Shown here in pieces: positions 20,223 to 34,518 of a DNA stretch of 64,000 bases. Both the position numbers and the translations under genes were made by a program. Numbering within the stretch: the first letter of the stretch is position 1; each line of letters begins with the position of its first letter. The notes under the pieces are model-generated. The model saw nothing but the letters and a program-made list of their open reading frames with translations. It was not told the origin of the DNA and did not search any database. Source of the stretch: Actinomyces timonensis DSM 23838 (GTDB taxonomy: Bacteria; Actinomycetota; Actinomycetes; Actinomycetales; Actinomycetaceae); assembly GCF_000295095.1 (NCBI RefSeq), contig NZ_JH806633.1, forward strand, positions 622,369 to 686,368, written 5' to 3'.

Positions 20223-20633
20223 TCAGAACTCGATGCTGTCGACGCCGGGGCTGGTGGTCCCGGAGGCGTCCGTCTCGTCGAAGGAGATGGCGGTGTCGAG
20301 CGAGATGTCGGAGAACATGTCCTCCTCGGCGGCGCGGCGGGCGGCGTCGGCCTCGGCGCGGCGGGCGCGGGCCTCCTCGCCGCTGATGACCTGGAGCTTG
20401 TCCTCGGCGATCTCGCGCAGGGCGATGCCCAGGGGCTTCTCCTCCGGGGCGACCTCGACGAGCGGGCCGAAGTACTCGAACTGGTTGGACTCCAGCTGCT
20501 GGGTGTAGGTGTTGATCTGACGGGCGCGCTTGGCGGCCTCCACCACGAGCCCGTACTTCGAGTCGACCTTCTCCAGGAGATCGTCGATCGGCGGGTTCGT
20601 GATGCCCTCGGGCTGGGGGGAGGTTCCGAGCAT
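20223..20633 (-). CDS. rpoZ: DNA-directed RNA polymerase omega subunit
   Basis: Small RNA polymerase assembly subunit, 136 residues. The core is [20 protein letters not shown] followed by [15 protein letters not shown] and [15 protein letters not shown]. The tail after residue 90 is an Ala/Arg/Glu-rich helix then an acidic Ser/Asp/Thr stretch, longer than the E. coli protein and common in Actinobacteria. The ATG at 20633 is fixed by GAGGAG immediately upstream; the open frame extends further but only with proline/arginine-rich codons. Confidence 0.93.
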   Translation of the reverse strand: MLGTSPQPEGITNPPIDDLLEKVDSKYGLVVEAAKRARQINTYTQQLESNQFEYFGPLVEVAPEEKPLGIALREIAEDKLQVISGEEARARRAEADAARRAAEEDMFSDISLDTAISFDETDASGTTSPGVDSIEF

Positions 20634-20857
20634 GAGCTCCTCTTTCGGATCGATCGGGTGTCGATGGGCCTGGCCGGGCGCCGCCGCGGCGGGCGAGGGG
20701 CGGCGAGGGCCTCGATATGTCCGTGCGCTGGCCGATGGGCCGAGCCAGGACATCCTAGCGCTCAGGGCGCGGCGAATCATCACCCGCCCCGCCCACGGGC
20801 GCCGTGGTCCCCGTCTCAGCCTGCGATGACGGGAACGCCGAGCGCCAGCGAGGCCTC

Positions 20858-21259
20858 CTAGTAGCCGCCGAGGTCCAGCACTGAGGTGAAGCCCTTGGCC
20901 GTCATCGCCTGGGCGGCCTTGGCCGAGCGGTTGCCCGACTGGCAGTAGACGGCGTAGCTGGCGCCGTGGTCGAGGGCGTCGATGGCGGTATCGAAGCCGG
21001 CGGAGGACACGTCGATGTTGATCGCTCCCTCGAGATGGCCCTGCGCGTACTCCTCGGGGGTGCGCACGTCGATGATCGTGCCGTCCGCCGGGAAGCTCAC
21101 TGAGGGCTTGGGGGCGTGGGGCTGGCCGGACGTCGCGGAGGCCTGCGAGGAGGCATCGTCGGAGGAGCATGCGGCGAGCAGGCCGCCCGTGGCGGCGAGG
21201 GGCAGGATCGTGAGGACGTGGCGCCGGGAGGGCGAGGTGGGGAGAGCCATGCGCCTCAT
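20858..21259 (-). CDS. Exported rhodanese-domain lipoprotein (Tat-type signal)
   Basis: 133 residues. The N-terminus combines a twin-arginine motif (SRRHVL) with a hydrophobic segment and a lipobox (LLAAC), so export by Tat and lipid anchoring outside the membrane are likely. The rest is a single rhodanese domain: [20 protein letters not shown] and the active-site loop [11 protein letters not shown] with the catalytic cysteine. It would bind or transfer sulfane sulfur at the cell surface; the substrate is unknown. The ATG at 21259 lies one base after the gmk stop. The ATG at 21250 (MALPTSPS) is a possible alternative. This gene interrupts the usual gmk-rpoZ adjacency. Confidence 0.82.
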   Translation of the reverse strand: MRRMALPTSPSRRHVLTILPLAATGGLLAACSSDDASSQASATSGQPHAPKPSVSFPADGTIIDVRTPEEYAQGHLEGAINIDVSSAGFDTAIDALDHGASYAVYCQSGNRSAKAAQAMTAKGFTSVLDLGGY

Positions 21260-21260
21260 C

Positions 21261-21926
21261 CTAGGAGGCCGCGGGTGCGAGGGAGAGGAGGCGCTCGAGC
21301 TCGGCCGCGGCGCGCTCCACCGTGTCGTTGACGACAACGACGTCGAACTCGTCGGCCGCCGCCATCTCGGTGCGGGCGGTGGCCAGGCGGCGCTCGCGTT
21401 CAGCGGCGCCCTCGGTGCCGCGGCCGACGAGCCGCTCGACGAGCGCGTCCCAGCTGGGAGGGGCGATGAACACGAAGAGCGCGTCCGGCATGGACTCGCG
21501 CACCTGCCGGGCCCCGGCGAGGTCGATCTCGAGGAGGGCGGGACGCCCCTGGGCGAGGGCCTCGGCGACCGGGCCCCGGGGGGTGCCGTAGCGGTGGGCG
21601 CCGTGGACGAGGGCCCATTCGAGCATGTCGCCGCGCTCGACCAGCGCGTCGAACTCGGCGTCGTCGACGAAGCGGTAGTGGACGCCGTCGATCTCCCCCG
21701 GGCGCGGCGCGCGGGTCGTGCAGGACACCGAGACGAAGAGCTCGGGGTGGCTGTCGCGCAGCGCGGCGACGATCGTCCCCTTGCCGACGGCGGTGGGCCC
21801 GGCGACCACGGTGAGTCGGGCCGGTGGCGCCGCCGGGGAGGGCGCGGGGGTCAGTGGGGTCTCAGGGGACGCGGGGGTCGGGGAGGTCGCTGAGGTCGGA
21901 AAGGTCACTGCCCCATCATGGGGCAT
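21261..21926 (-). CDS. gmk: Guanylate kinase
   Basis: Phosphorylates GMP to GDP. The P-loop [10 protein letters not shown] lies near residue 43, followed by the GMP-binding segment [19 protein letters not shown] with [12 protein letters not shown]. The 221-residue reading includes a Pro/Thr/Ala-rich N-terminal extension of about 35 residues; a GTG at 21908 (VTFPTSAT) would shorten it by 6. The order mIHF-gmk-rpoZ is typical of Actinobacteria. A strong hairpin separates it from mIHF, so it is probably transcribed from its own promoter in 21927-22017. Confidence 0.93.
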   Translation of the reverse strand: MPHDGAVTFPTSATSPTPASPETPLTPAPSPAAPPARLTVVAGPTAVGKGTIVAALRDSHPELFVSVSCTTRAPRPGEIDGVHYRFVDDAEFDALVERGDMLEWALVHGAHRYGTPRGPVAEALAQGRPALLEIDLAGARQVRESMPDALFVFIAPPSWDALVERLVGRGTEGAAERERRLATARTEMAAADEFDVVVVNDTVERAAAELERLLSLAPAAS

Positions 21927-22017
21927 CCGGCGCCGTCGCCGGAAAACCGATCAGGGCAGCGGGGCCATTGGGCGCGCCGCGCGCATCGGGAGCGGCGGGG
22001 GCACTGCGGCAGAAGAG

Positions 22018-22053
22018 GGCTCCCCGCGATGCCGAGGGCGATCGCGGGGAGCC
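22018..22053 (-). terminator. Strong hairpin terminator after the mIHF gene
   Basis: Perfect 13-base arms (GGCTCCCCGCGAT at 22018-22030 and its reverse complement at 22041-22053) enclose a 10-base loop. It starts 43 bases beyond the stop codon of the integration host factor gene. On the minus strand the hairpin is followed by CTCTTCTG, a weak pyrimidine tract rather than a true U-run. Confidence 0.75.
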
Positions 22054-22096
22054 TTTCAGGGTACTGAGTTTGTCAGGGATGGGAACCCGGGGAAGC

Positions 22097-22408
22097 TCAG
22101 TGGAAGCGGCGCAGGAGGGCAGCGCGCTGCTGCGCTCCCAGGCCGCGGACACGACGGGACTCGGAGATCCCGATCTCCTCGATGAGGGCGTGAGCCGTCG
22201 TCGAGCCAACACGAGGGAGCGACTGGAGAAGGTCGAGGACCTTCATCTTGCCGATCGCCTCGTCGGTCGCAGCGAGGTCGAAGAGCTCTGACAGGCTCAT
22301 CGCACCACGCTTGAGTGCAATCTTCACCTCCGCGCGGCGGGTGCGCGCGACGGCGGCCTTAGCGAGGGCCTCGGCCCGCTGCTCGGGGGTGAGGGTGGGA
22401 AGCGCCAT
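22097..22408 (-). CDS. mihF: Integration host factor, actinobacterial type (mIHF)
   Basis: Nucleoid-associated DNA-bending protein of 103 residues. It begins MALPTLTPEQRAEALAKA, continues with the basic helix ARTRRAEVKIALKRG, then the helix-two-turn-helix part LLQSLPRVGSTTAHALI and ISESRRVRGLGAQQ, all standard for mIHF. GAAGGAG lies 10 bases before the ATG. It stands between pyrF and gmk, its usual place in Actinobacteria, and is followed by a strong terminator hairpin. The 148-base gap to pyrF probably carries its own promoter. Confidence 0.93.
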   Translation of the reverse strand: MALPTLTPEQRAEALAKAAVARTRRAEVKIALKRGAMSLSELFDLAATDEAIGKMKVLDLLQSLPRVGSTTAHALIEEIGISESRRVRGLGAQQRAALLRRFH

Positions 22409-22556
22409 GACCTGTAATCTCCTTCATATCGGTCACTTTGTGCGGTGATGAAAGGTTATGACTCGAAACCGCCGCCTACGGGCAGTTTTGCGAAGACGTT
22501 ACGAGGTATCGTTCCGGACACCGTAACGCTCCGGCTACCCGCGCAGGTCAGGGGCA

Positions 22557-23573
22557 TTACAGCCGAGCAACACCCTCCCGCAAGTGATGAGGGCCACAGT
22601 TCGAGGGCGTGTCGTTTTGCCTCCTCAGAGCCCTTCCGGCCTCCGATGCCGCACGTCCGGCCGCCCCGCACAGGGCGTCAGGATCCGGGCCGGCGCTGAG
22701 CACGCCTCTCGACGTCGAGGCGAGGACCTGGGCGCGCGCCGCCCCGAAGACATGGGCCAGCTCCGCCTCCCCGGCGCCCTGGGCGCCGACCCCCGGGGCG
22801 AGCAGGGGCGCGTTGGTCGCGGCGAGGTCGATCCCTGTCTCGCGGACCGCGTCGCCGACGGTCGCGCCGACGACGAGGCCGACGCTTCCCAGGGTGCCCG
22901 CGGCCCGCGCGGCGGCGTTGGAGGCGGCGGCGCCGTCGGCGATCGCCGCGGCGACGGCCCGCCCCGAGGCGGTGACGGCGTGCTGCACGGTGGCGCCCTC
23001 GGGGTTGGAGGTGAGCCCGAGGACGAACAGGCCGCGCCCGGTGGCGCTGGCGGCCTCGAGGGCCGGGGCCAGGGAGCCGTAGCCGAGGTAGGGGGACACG
23101 GTGATCGCGTCGGCGGCCAGGGGGGCGCCGTCGGCGAGGTAGGCCTGGGCGTAGCCGCCCATGGTCGAGCCGATGTCCCCGCGCTTGACGTCGAGGATCG
23201 ACAGCGTTCCCGCGGCCCTCAGCGCCTGGAGGGTCTCCTCCAGGACAGCGATGCCGGCGCTGCCGTGCCGCTCGAAGAAGGCGGACTGCGGCTTGACGGC
23301 GGCCACCCGCCCGCCGAGGGCCTCGACGACGCGCAGGCTGAACTCCCGCAGCCCGGCGGCGTCGTCGGGCAGGCCCCACGCGGCCAGGAGGGCGGCGTGC
23401 GGGTCGATGCCCACGCACAGGGGGCCGTGGTCATCCATCGCCGCGGCCAGTCGGGCGCCGAAGGGCAGGGTGCCCGGGAAACCGGTCTCCTCGGCCTGCG
23501 GGCTGCCGCTCTCGGGCGCGGGGGTCGTGGGGCCGGGGCCGCCCTCGGCGCTGGTGGTGTGGACGCTGCTCAT
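22557..23573 (-). CDS. pyrF: Orotidine 5'-phosphate decarboxylase
   Basis: Last step of UMP synthesis. 338 residues, of the longer (type 2) actinobacterial form. Active-site motif LSILDVKRGDIGSTM; N-terminal substrate region LCVGIDPHAALL; AVKPQSAFFERHG and LGLTSNPEGATVQ follow. Non-conserved Ser/Thr/Gly/Pro-rich residues occupy about the first 35 positions. The ATG has GAGGAG at good spacing. It starts 9 bases after the carB stop, so it is the last gene of the pyr operon; the protein ends with an unusual polar tail of about 20 residues. Confidence 0.93.
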   Translation of the reverse strand: MSSVHTTSAEGGPGPTTPAPESGSPQAEETGFPGTLPFGARLAAAMDDHGPLCVGIDPHAALLAAWGLPDDAAGLREFSLRVVEALGGRVAAVKPQSAFFERHGSAGIAVLEETLQALRAAGTLSILDVKRGDIGSTMGGYAQAYLADGAPLAADAITVSPYLGYGSLAPALEAASATGRGLFVLGLTSNPEGATVQHAVTASGRAVAAAIADGAAASNAAARAAGTLGSVGLVVGATVGDAVRETGIDLAATNAPLLAPGVGAQGAGEAELAHVFGAARAQVLASTSRGVLSAGPDPDALCGAAGRAASEAGRALRRQNDTPSNCGPHHLREGVARL

Positions 23574-23582
23574 CGTGACTCC

Positions 23583-26918
<3,336 letters not shown>

Positions 26919-26919
26919 C

Positions 26920-28236
26920 TCAGGCCTCCTTGGCAGTGGTGTCGGGATGGGCGGGGGCGCCGGCTCCGGTCTGCGGGGCGCCGGGCGCGCTCTGGGCGCC
27001 GCGCCGGTCACGCATGAGGCGGATGAAGCGGTCGAAGAGGTGCTCGCCGTCGTGGGGGCCGGCGGCCGCCTCGGGGTGGTACTGGACGGAGAAGGCGGGG
27101 ATGTCGAGGGCTCGCAGGCCCTCGACGACGCCGTCGTTGAGCCCCACGTGGCTGACCTCGACGCGCCCGTAGCGCCCGGAGTCGAAGGGCGCGGTGGTCG
27201 GGGCGCCCGTGGGGGCGTCGACGGCGAAGCCGTGGTTGTGGGAGGTGATCTCGACTCGTTCGGTGGCACGGTCGAGGACGGGCTGGTTGATGCCGCGGTG
27301 CCCGTAGTCGAGCTTGTAGGTGCCGTAGCCCAGGGCGCGGCCGAGCAGTTGGTTGCCCAGGCAGATCCCGAAGAAGGGGATGCCGGCGTCCAGAACGCCT
27401 CGCAGGAGGTCGATCTCGGCGGTGGCGGTCGCGGGGTCGCCGGGGCCGTTGGAGAAGAAGACGCCGTCGGGGCCCAGGGCGAGGACCTCGGCCAGGGTGG
27501 TGCTCTGCGGCAGGACGTGGACGCGGGCGCCGCGCTCGGCGAGCTGGGCCGGCGTGCGGCTCTTGATCCCCAGGTCGATGGCGGCGACGACCGCGACGGG
27601 CTCGCGCCCGGCGAAGGCCCCGCTGGGCTCGACGACGTAGCCGCTGGCAGTGGTCACCTCCCCGGCGAGGGCCTGGCCGGCCATGGCGGGGCTGGAGCGG
27701 ACGATGTCGAGGCAGATCTCGATGGCGGCGGCCGAGCCGGGCCCCTCGTGGGCGGCGCCGACTGGGAGGGCCTCGCCGGAGAAGATGCCGGCGCGCATGG
27801 CGCCGCGCTCACGCAGATGGCGGGTGAGCGCCCGCGTGTCGACGTGGCACAGCCCCACGACGCCCGCGTCGATGAGCGCGTCCTCCAACTCGCCGGTGGA
27901 GCGCCAGCTCGAGGCCCGCCTGGCGGGGTCGCGGACGATGAAGCCAGCGGCCCAGATGCGTGAGGACTCGGCGTCGGCGCCGTTGATGCCCGTGTTGCCG
28001 ATATGCGGCGCGGTCATCGTGATGATCTGGCGGTGGTAGGAGGGGTCGGTGAGGGTCTCCTGGTAGCCGGTCATGCCGGTGTTGAAGACGATCTCGCCGA
28101 GGGCGCGGCCTTGGGCGCCGTAGGCGCGCCCGCGCAGGACGTAGCCGTCCTCCAGGACGAGGATCGCGGGTGGCCTGGCAGTGGTGGGCGTGTGGCCGGG
28201 GGCTGTGACAGGCCCGGCGCTTCCGTTGGTTGGCAT
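26920..28236 (-). CDS. carA: Carbamoyl-phosphate synthase small subunit
   Basis: Glutamine amidotransferase subunit, 438 residues. The N-terminal CarA domain starts [17 protein letters not shown] and has [14 protein letters not shown]. The class I amidotransferase domain has the cysteine in [11 protein letters not shown] and the histidine/glutamate in [11 protein letters not shown]. The ATG at 28236 has AGGAG 6 bases upstream, which decides against the longer open frame. The first 30 residues are Pro/Thr/Gly-rich. Confidence 0.95.
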   Translation of the reverse strand: MPTNGSAGPVTAPGHTPTTARPPAILVLEDGYVLRGRAYGAQGRALGEIVFNTGMTGYQETLTDPSYHRQIITMTAPHIGNTGINGADAESSRIWAAGFIVRDPARRASSWRSTGELEDALIDAGVVGLCHVDTRALTRHLRERGAMRAGIFSGEALPVGAAHEGPGSAAAIEICLDIVRSSPAMAGQALAGEVTTASGYVVEPSGAFAGREPVAVVAAIDLGIKSRTPAQLAERGARVHVLPQSTTLAEVLALGPDGVFFSNGPGDPATATAEIDLLRGVLDAGIPFFGICLGNQLLGRALGYGTYKLDYGHRGINQPVLDRATERVEITSHNHGFAVDAPTGAPTTAPFDSGRYGRVEVSHVGLNDGVVEGLRALDIPAFSVQYHPEAAAGPHDGEHLFDRFIRLMRDRRGAQSAPGAPQTGAGAPAHPDTTAKEA

Positions 28237-28392
28237 ATGCGGCTCCTGAGGAGTGAGTGGTGGAGCGGGTGGGAGGGGCGCAGGGCCCAGGGAGCGTCCG
28301 GGGTACGGGGATGGATGGGCTCGGCGGGCGGGTGGGCGCGCCGAGCCGGCGGGCAGCGCCAAGGGGCGCCGCCCGCCAGGAGGGCCGATGGC

Positions 28393-29693
28393 TCAGGCGG
28401 CCTCGACGGGCTTCCCGTCCAGGACCGTGGGGCGGCCGTGGAGGAAGGTGGCCATGACCTGGCCGGGCAGCTCCATGCCCGCGTAGGGGCTGTTGGAGGA
28501 GCGGGTCCACTGGGCGGCGGGGTCGACGACGCGCTTGACCGCCGGATCGACGAGGCACAGGTTGGCGGGAGCGCCGGCCTCGAGGCCCTGGCCCTGGTCC
28601 TCGGCGCGGCCGATGAGGGCCGGCGTGGTGGACAGGACGCGGGCGACGTCGCGCCAGGTCATGCGGCCGGGCTCGACCATCGTGGCGATGATGATCGGCA
28701 GGGCCGTCTCCAGGCCCGTCATGCCGAAGGCGCCGGCGGCCCACTCGCAGTCCTTGTCCTCCACCGGGTGGGGGGCGTGGTCGGTGCCGACGACGTCGAT
28801 GGTGCCGTCGGCCAGCGCCTCGCGCACGGCCTCGACGTCCTCGGCGGTGCGCAGCGGCGGGTTGACCTTGTACAACGGCGAGTAGGTGCGCGCCTTCTCA
28901 TCGGTGAGCATGAGGTGGTGCGGCGTGACCTCGGCGGTGACGTTGATTCCCCGGGCCTTGGCCCAGCGGATGATGTCGACGCTGCCCGCGGTGGACAGGT
29001 GGCACACGTGCAGGCGCGAGCCGACGTGCTCGGCCAGGAGCACGTCGCGGGCGATGATCGACTCCTCGGCGACGGCGGGCCAGCCGCGCAGGCCGAGCTC
29101 GGCGGACAGGGCGCCCTCGTGCATCTGGGAGCCCTCGGTGAGGCGGGGGTCCTGGGAGTGCTGGGCGATGACGCCGTCGAAGGCCTTGACGTACTCCAGG
29201 GCGCGGCGCATGAGGACGGGATCGGACACGCACTTGCCGTCGTCGGAGAAGACGCGCACCCGGGCCTCGGAGGCCGCCATGGCGCCCATCTCGGACAGGT
29301 GCTTGCCCTGGAGGCCCTCGGAGACGGCGCCCACGGGGTGGACGTCGACCCAGCCGGCCTCGCGGCCGAGGCGCAGGACCTGCTCGACGACTCCGGCGTT
29401 GTCCTGCACGGGGTTGGTGTTGGCCATGGCGAACACGGCCGTGTACCCGCCGACGGCGGCGGCGCGGGTTCCGGTGAAGACGGTCTCGGCGTCCTCGCCG
29501 CCGGGCTCGCGCAGGTGCGTGTGGATGTCGACCAGGCCCGGCAGGGCGACGAGGCCGGTGGCGTCGTGGCGGGTGGCGCCGGCGGGCGCCTGGGCGGCGG
29601 CGTCGGGGCCGATCGCGGCGATGGCGCCGTCGATGATGAGGATGTCGGCGGTGTCCTCGCCATAGGGGCGGGCACCGGTGATGAGGTGGGCGG

Positions 29694-29697
<4 letters not shown>
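28393..29697 (-). CDS. pyrC: Dihydroorotase
   Basis: Zinc amidohydrolase closing carbamoyl aspartate to dihydroorotate; 434 residues, class I (multifunctional-like) type. Metal ligands: HTH in [16 protein letters not shown], histidines in VCHLSTAG and AQHSQDP, aspartate in VGTDHAPHP. The start is GTG at 29697, overlapping the pyrB stop by 4 bases (GTGA), which implies coupled translation. The 156-base gap to carA shows no promoter that I can identify. Confidence 0.95.
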
Positions 29698-31381
<1,684 letters not shown>

Positions 31382-31388
31382 TCAGAGG

Positions 31389-31834
31389 TTAGCGCGCCGT
31401 CGGCGGCGGGGCTGGCCCTGACCGCATCATGGGAGCGTGGTGCTGGTCACGTGGAAGCATGACTGGCGGGAACCGCGCCGGTGGGGGCGGGTCCGTGGGC
31501 AGGCGCTGCCAGGGACGGGTGGCGAGCGTGGCGACGGTGAGCGCGATGCCGCCGAACCACGCGATCCCGAATGCCGTGGTCCACACGGCAGGTTCGGCGG
31601 CCCCGCGCACTCCTGCCTTGAGAACACTGCCAGCGCCCCAGGCGCATAAGGGGCTCTTCCGGTTTGCAGCGCCATCATCAACGCGATGGGTGCCGACCCG
31701 CAGAGGATGCCTGTGAGGACGATCAGCCACGCGGTCGCGACCCGCATCCTGCGCGGCTCCTTGGGCGGGCGCGCTGGACGAACTGAGGCTGTCGCCTGGG
31801 GACCGCGGGCGGAGGGATTGGTGCTGGCGGTCAT
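31389..31834 (-). pseudogene. Frameshifted two-helix membrane protein gene
   Basis: Starting at the ATG at 31834 the frame encodes a Pro/Arg-rich N-terminus and a clear membrane helix (ATAWLIVLTGILCGSAPI). Around 31640-31670 the reading turns to nonsense, while the neighbouring frame takes over with a second membrane helix (WTTAFGIAWFGGIALTVATL) and a Pro-rich tail ending at 31389. Joined, the halves give one small protein with two transmembrane segments. Either a single-base indel has broken the gene, or the sequence has an error near the run GTGTTCTCAAGG. Family unknown. TAGGCT lies 6 bases before the ATG. Confidence 0.6.
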
Positions 31835-31840
31835 GTGTGG

Positions 31841-31846
31841 AGCCTA
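31841..31846 (-). promoter_or_regulatory. Candidate -10 (TAGGCT) for leaderless transcription of the membrane-protein gene
   Basis: TAGGCT, then 6 bases, then the ATG at 31834, with no Shine-Dalgarno sequence. The same arrangement is seen at the next gene upstream (32786-32791). Confidence 0.35.
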
Positions 31847-31912
31847 TGCCTTGCGGGGCGCTCGGCTATCGCCGCAGGACTGGGCAGCGCTCCCCCGTGC
31901 CAGTTCCGGCGG

Positions 31913-32779
31913 TCAATCGCGCTGGGCGCGGGCGGCCAGCAGGTCGGCCAGGGACACCGGGGCCCGGCCGATGAGGGCGCGCACATCGTCGGTGACGACG
32001 TCGAGCGCGCCGGAGGCGATGGAGGTGTACGTGCTCACCCAGCCGTCGACCTCCCAATTCGGAGCGCCGTAGGACTCGCGGCTGGCGTAGGCCTCCTCGA
32101 TGGTCTCCGCGCGGTAGACGGTGGGGCTGCCGTGCTCGGTGAGGATCTGCGCGATCTCGGCCATGGAGAGGCTGGCCGGGCCGGTGAGCCGGTAGGTGGC
32201 GCCCTCGTGCGACGATCCCGGGCGGCTTCCGGCGCCCGCGAGGTCGAGGAGCACCGCGCCGGCGCTCCGGCCCACATCCGCCCTGGCGACGGCGCCCACG
32301 CGCCCCTGCCCCGCCGGCCCCGCGATGACGCCGTCGACGGCGAACTCAGGGAAGTCGTCGGCGTAGAAGGAGTCCTGCAGGAAGGTCCAGCCCATGCCGG
32401 AGGCGGCCAGGGCCTGCTCGGTGGCCCAGTGGGTGCGCGCGTAGGTGAAGACGGCGTCGGGCGCGGCCGACAGGAACGAGGTGTAGACGACGTGCTTCAC
32501 CCCGGCCTCGCGCGCGGCCTCGATGAACGACAGGTGCTGCTCGAGCCGGTCCCAGGACTCGTGCGCCGAGACCATGAGGACGACGTCGATCCCCTCCAGC
32601 GCCGCCCGGCAGGCCTCCCGATCGCCATAGGGCGCGACGGCGACGTCGCCCGCCCACGAGGGGGCGCGGGAGGGGTCCCGCACGAGGAGGCGGGCGGGGA
32701 CGCCCTCGGTGTGGAGGATGCCGGCGGCCATGCCGCCGACGTGGCCGGTCGCGCCGGTGACAGCGATGCGGGTGCTCAT
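31913..32779 (-). CDS. NAD(P)-binding NmrA/QorB-like oxidoreductase
   Basis: 288 residues with an atypical short-chain dehydrogenase fold. The N-terminal nucleotide-binding motif is IAVTGATGHVGGMAA; LLVRDPSRAP follows at the end of beta-2, where an arginine favours NADP(H). KHVVYTSFLSAAPDAVFTY corresponds to the degenerate active-site region; no YxxxK catalytic pair is evident. The closest type I recognise is QorB/NmrA, which includes quinone reductases and redox-sensing proteins; the substrate is unknown. It lies outside the tight overlaps of the polyketide operon and has the host's high G+C, so I regard it as flanking chromosome. Confidence 0.8.
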   Translation of the reverse strand: MSTRIAVTGATGHVGGMAAGILHTEGVPARLLVRDPSRAPSWAGDVAVAPYGDREACRAALEGIDVVLMVSAHESWDRLEQHLSFIEAAREAGVKHVVYTSFLSAAPDAVFTYARTHWATEQALAASGMGWTFLQDSFYADDFPEFAVDGVIAGPAGQGRVGAVARADVGRSAGAVLLDLAGAGSRPGSSHEGATYRLTGPASLSMAEIAQILTEHGSPTVYRAETIEEAYASRESYGAPNWEVDGWVSTYTSIASGALDVVTDDVRALIGRAPVSLADLLAARAQRD

Positions 32780-32785
32780 GCGATC

Positions 32786-32791
32786 AGCCTA
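32786..32791 (-). promoter_or_regulatory. Candidate -10 (TAGGCT) for leaderless oxidoreductase mRNA
   Basis: TAGGCT is followed by GATCGC and the ATG at 32779. No ribosome binding site is present. This promoter would also separate the flanking gene from the polyketide operon upstream. Confidence 0.4.
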
Positions 32792-32907
32792 AACGAGCCC
32801 GTCAACGGGACCGGGGCGGGGTGGTGCGGTGAGCGCGGGGAGTCCGGTGAGGTCGACGACGTGGCCGAGCGGGCGGCCGAGGGCGCCTCCTCCTCGTGCC
32901 CCAGAAT

Positions 32908-33612
32908 CTAGGCGGTCCCAGAGCTATGAGATGCCTCAGTGCCCTCAGCCGCGAGGAGCACGATCGAGGTCATCAGGTGATTGGCATCGCAGCTCCACCT
33001 GCCTGCCAGCTCCCAGGTCTCCCTCCCCGAGCCCAGAACGAGGGGCCTGGCCAGGGCCGCGCGGAAGCCTCCCGAGGGGTCGATGACGACGTCGGCCTCC
33101 TCGAAGCCGAGCCACTGGCGCGCCAGGGGGAACCACGCCTTGTACACACTCTCTTTGGCACTGAACAGGAGCCTGTCCCAGGCGGTGCCAGGACGGCTAG
33201 CCAGGAGCAGCCGGAGCCGCTCGGCCTCAGCCTCCGAGGCGACAGCCCCCAGCACCCCCGCGGGCATCCTCTCGTTGGGCTCGGCGTCGATCCCTACCGC
33301 GCACACGTCACTGGCCAGCGCGACAGCCGCGGCCCGGTAGCCGGCGCAGTGGGTCATGCTTCCCACCACCCCATCTGGCCAGGTCGGTGAGCCCGCCTCG
33401 CCCGGGACCATGGGGGGCCGGCCGAGCCCCAGTTCTCCCAGCGCCTCGCGCGCGCAGCGCCGAACCGTGGTGAACTCACGCCGCCGTTTCACCACCGCCC
33501 GAGAGATGTGAGCAGCCTCCTCGGGATACAACGGCTCAGGATCATGATCATGACGACGCTCGCTAACCCGGACACACCGCGGCACCAACTCCCTCAAGGA
33601 CGCACCACTCAT
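32908..33612 (-). CDS. Sfp/PptT-type 4'-phosphopantetheinyl transferase
   Basis: Transfers the phosphopantetheine arm of CoA to the serine of carrier proteins; the obvious activator of the ACP domains of this cluster. 234 residues from the ATG at 33612, which overlaps the upstream stop by 4 bases (ATGA); the open frame continues to 33663 but inside the upstream gene. Signature motifs in order: PTWPDGVVGSMTHCAGYRA, the Mg-binding GIDAEPN, and LLFSAKESVYKAWFPL with the catalytic Glu and Lys. The EntD-like form (SMTHC) is as in mycobacterial PptT. It is the last gene of the operon. The pairing with a metallophosphoesterase is the PptT-PptH arrangement known from mycobacteria. Confidence 0.9.
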   Translation of the reverse strand: MSGASLRELVPRCVRVSERRHDHDPEPLYPEEAAHISRAVVKRRREFTTVRRCAREALGELGLGRPPMVPGEAGSPTWPDGVVGSMTHCAGYRAAAVALASDVCAVGIDAEPNERMPAGVLGAVASEAEAERLRLLLASRPGTAWDRLLFSAKESVYKAWFPLARQWLGFEEADVVIDPSGGFRAALARPLVLGSGRETWELAGRWSCDANHLMTSIVLLAAEGTEASHSSGTA

Positions 33613-34454
33613 GAGCCGCACCTGACGCGCCGCAGCCCCGGCCTCCGGGAACGCCCACTCCACTCCCGGGGGTAGCCCAACGAGACCTCCTCATAACGCA
33701 CCCCGTCGACCACACTGGAACTCGGCATGTGCAGGTGCCCATAGACCACAGTGTCAATCGGGTAGCGCAGGTGCCATCGCTCAGTCAGGCGCGTACCGCA
33801 CCACAACGGGAGATGGGGCGAGAACATACGAGCGGTCGGCTCGGCCCTCAGAGGATAGTGGTTGACCACCATAACCGGCTCACCACGCGGCAGCGCCGCC
33901 AGACGACCCTCAGTCACCCGCACCCGCTCCCGGCACCACTCAGCCCGACTCGCATAAGGGTCAGGATGCAGCACCACCTCGTCAGTCAGCATGTGCCCAG
34001 CCGCGACAGCACGCTCATAGGCCTCCTGGGAGGACAACCACGACGGGTGGAACGAGTAGTCATACAACAGAAAAGTAGGCACCACATGACTCACACGCCC
34101 CCACGGACCCCTCCAGACAGGAAACGGATCCTCCGGCGTCACGACACCAATCTCCCGACAGCACCTGACCAGCTCCTCATACTTGGCCTGCCCCCGCAGA
34201 CCGCCCCGATCCCTCGGAAGAGTCCACAGCTCATGGTTGCCGGGCACCCACACCACCCGCGCGAACCTGGCCGCCAGCGCCTCCAGCACCGAGACGACCT
34301 CGTCAACACGTTGACCAACATCCCCAGGCACCACGAGCCAGTCCTCCGGATGCTCCGGCACCAATGACGCCACAACCTCCTGATTAGCCTCATAATGCAC
34401 ATGCAGGTCACTCAACGCAAGCACATGAGGATGCAGACACGAGACGCACGACAT
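33609..34454 (-). CDS. PptH-like metallophosphoesterase
   Basis: Calcineurin-type phosphoesterase of 281 residues. All metal-binding motifs are present: SDLHVHYE, VVPGDVGQ, VPGNHELW, VVNHYPLR and YGHLHMP. In Mycobacterium tuberculosis the neighbour of pptT (Rv2795c, PptH) removes phosphopantetheine from carrier proteins, opposing PptT. The same gene pair here, overlapping by 4 bases, supports that role by analogy. The ATG at 34454 is fixed by AGGAG 6 bases upstream. The gene is distinctly poorer in G+C than the housekeeping genes. General phosphodiesterase activity on another substrate remains possible. Confidence 0.8.
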   Translation of the reverse strand: MSCVSCLHPHVLALSDLHVHYEANQEVVASLVPEHPEDWLVVPGDVGQRVDEVVSVLEALAARFARVVWVPGNHELWTLPRDRGGLRGQAKYEELVRCCREIGVVTPEDPFPVWRGPWGRVSHVVPTFLLYDYSFHPSWLSSQEAYERAVAAGHMLTDEVVLHPDPYASRAEWCRERVRVTEGRLAALPRGEPVMVVNHYPLRAEPTARMFSPHLPLWCGTRLTERWHLRYPIDTVVYGHLHMPSSSVVDGVRYEEVSLGYPREWSGRSRRPGLRRVRCGS

Positions 34455-34518
34455 AAACAACTCCTAACCCAGAACGCCCACCCACACAGGAACATAGGAT
34501 CGTCCGCCCATCACAGCC

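Noticed and set aside
26919-27269. Longer carB reading starting at 27269
   Set aside because: The extra 117 residues are Pro/Ser/Thr-rich and overlap carA; AAGGAGG directly before 26918 fixes the start.
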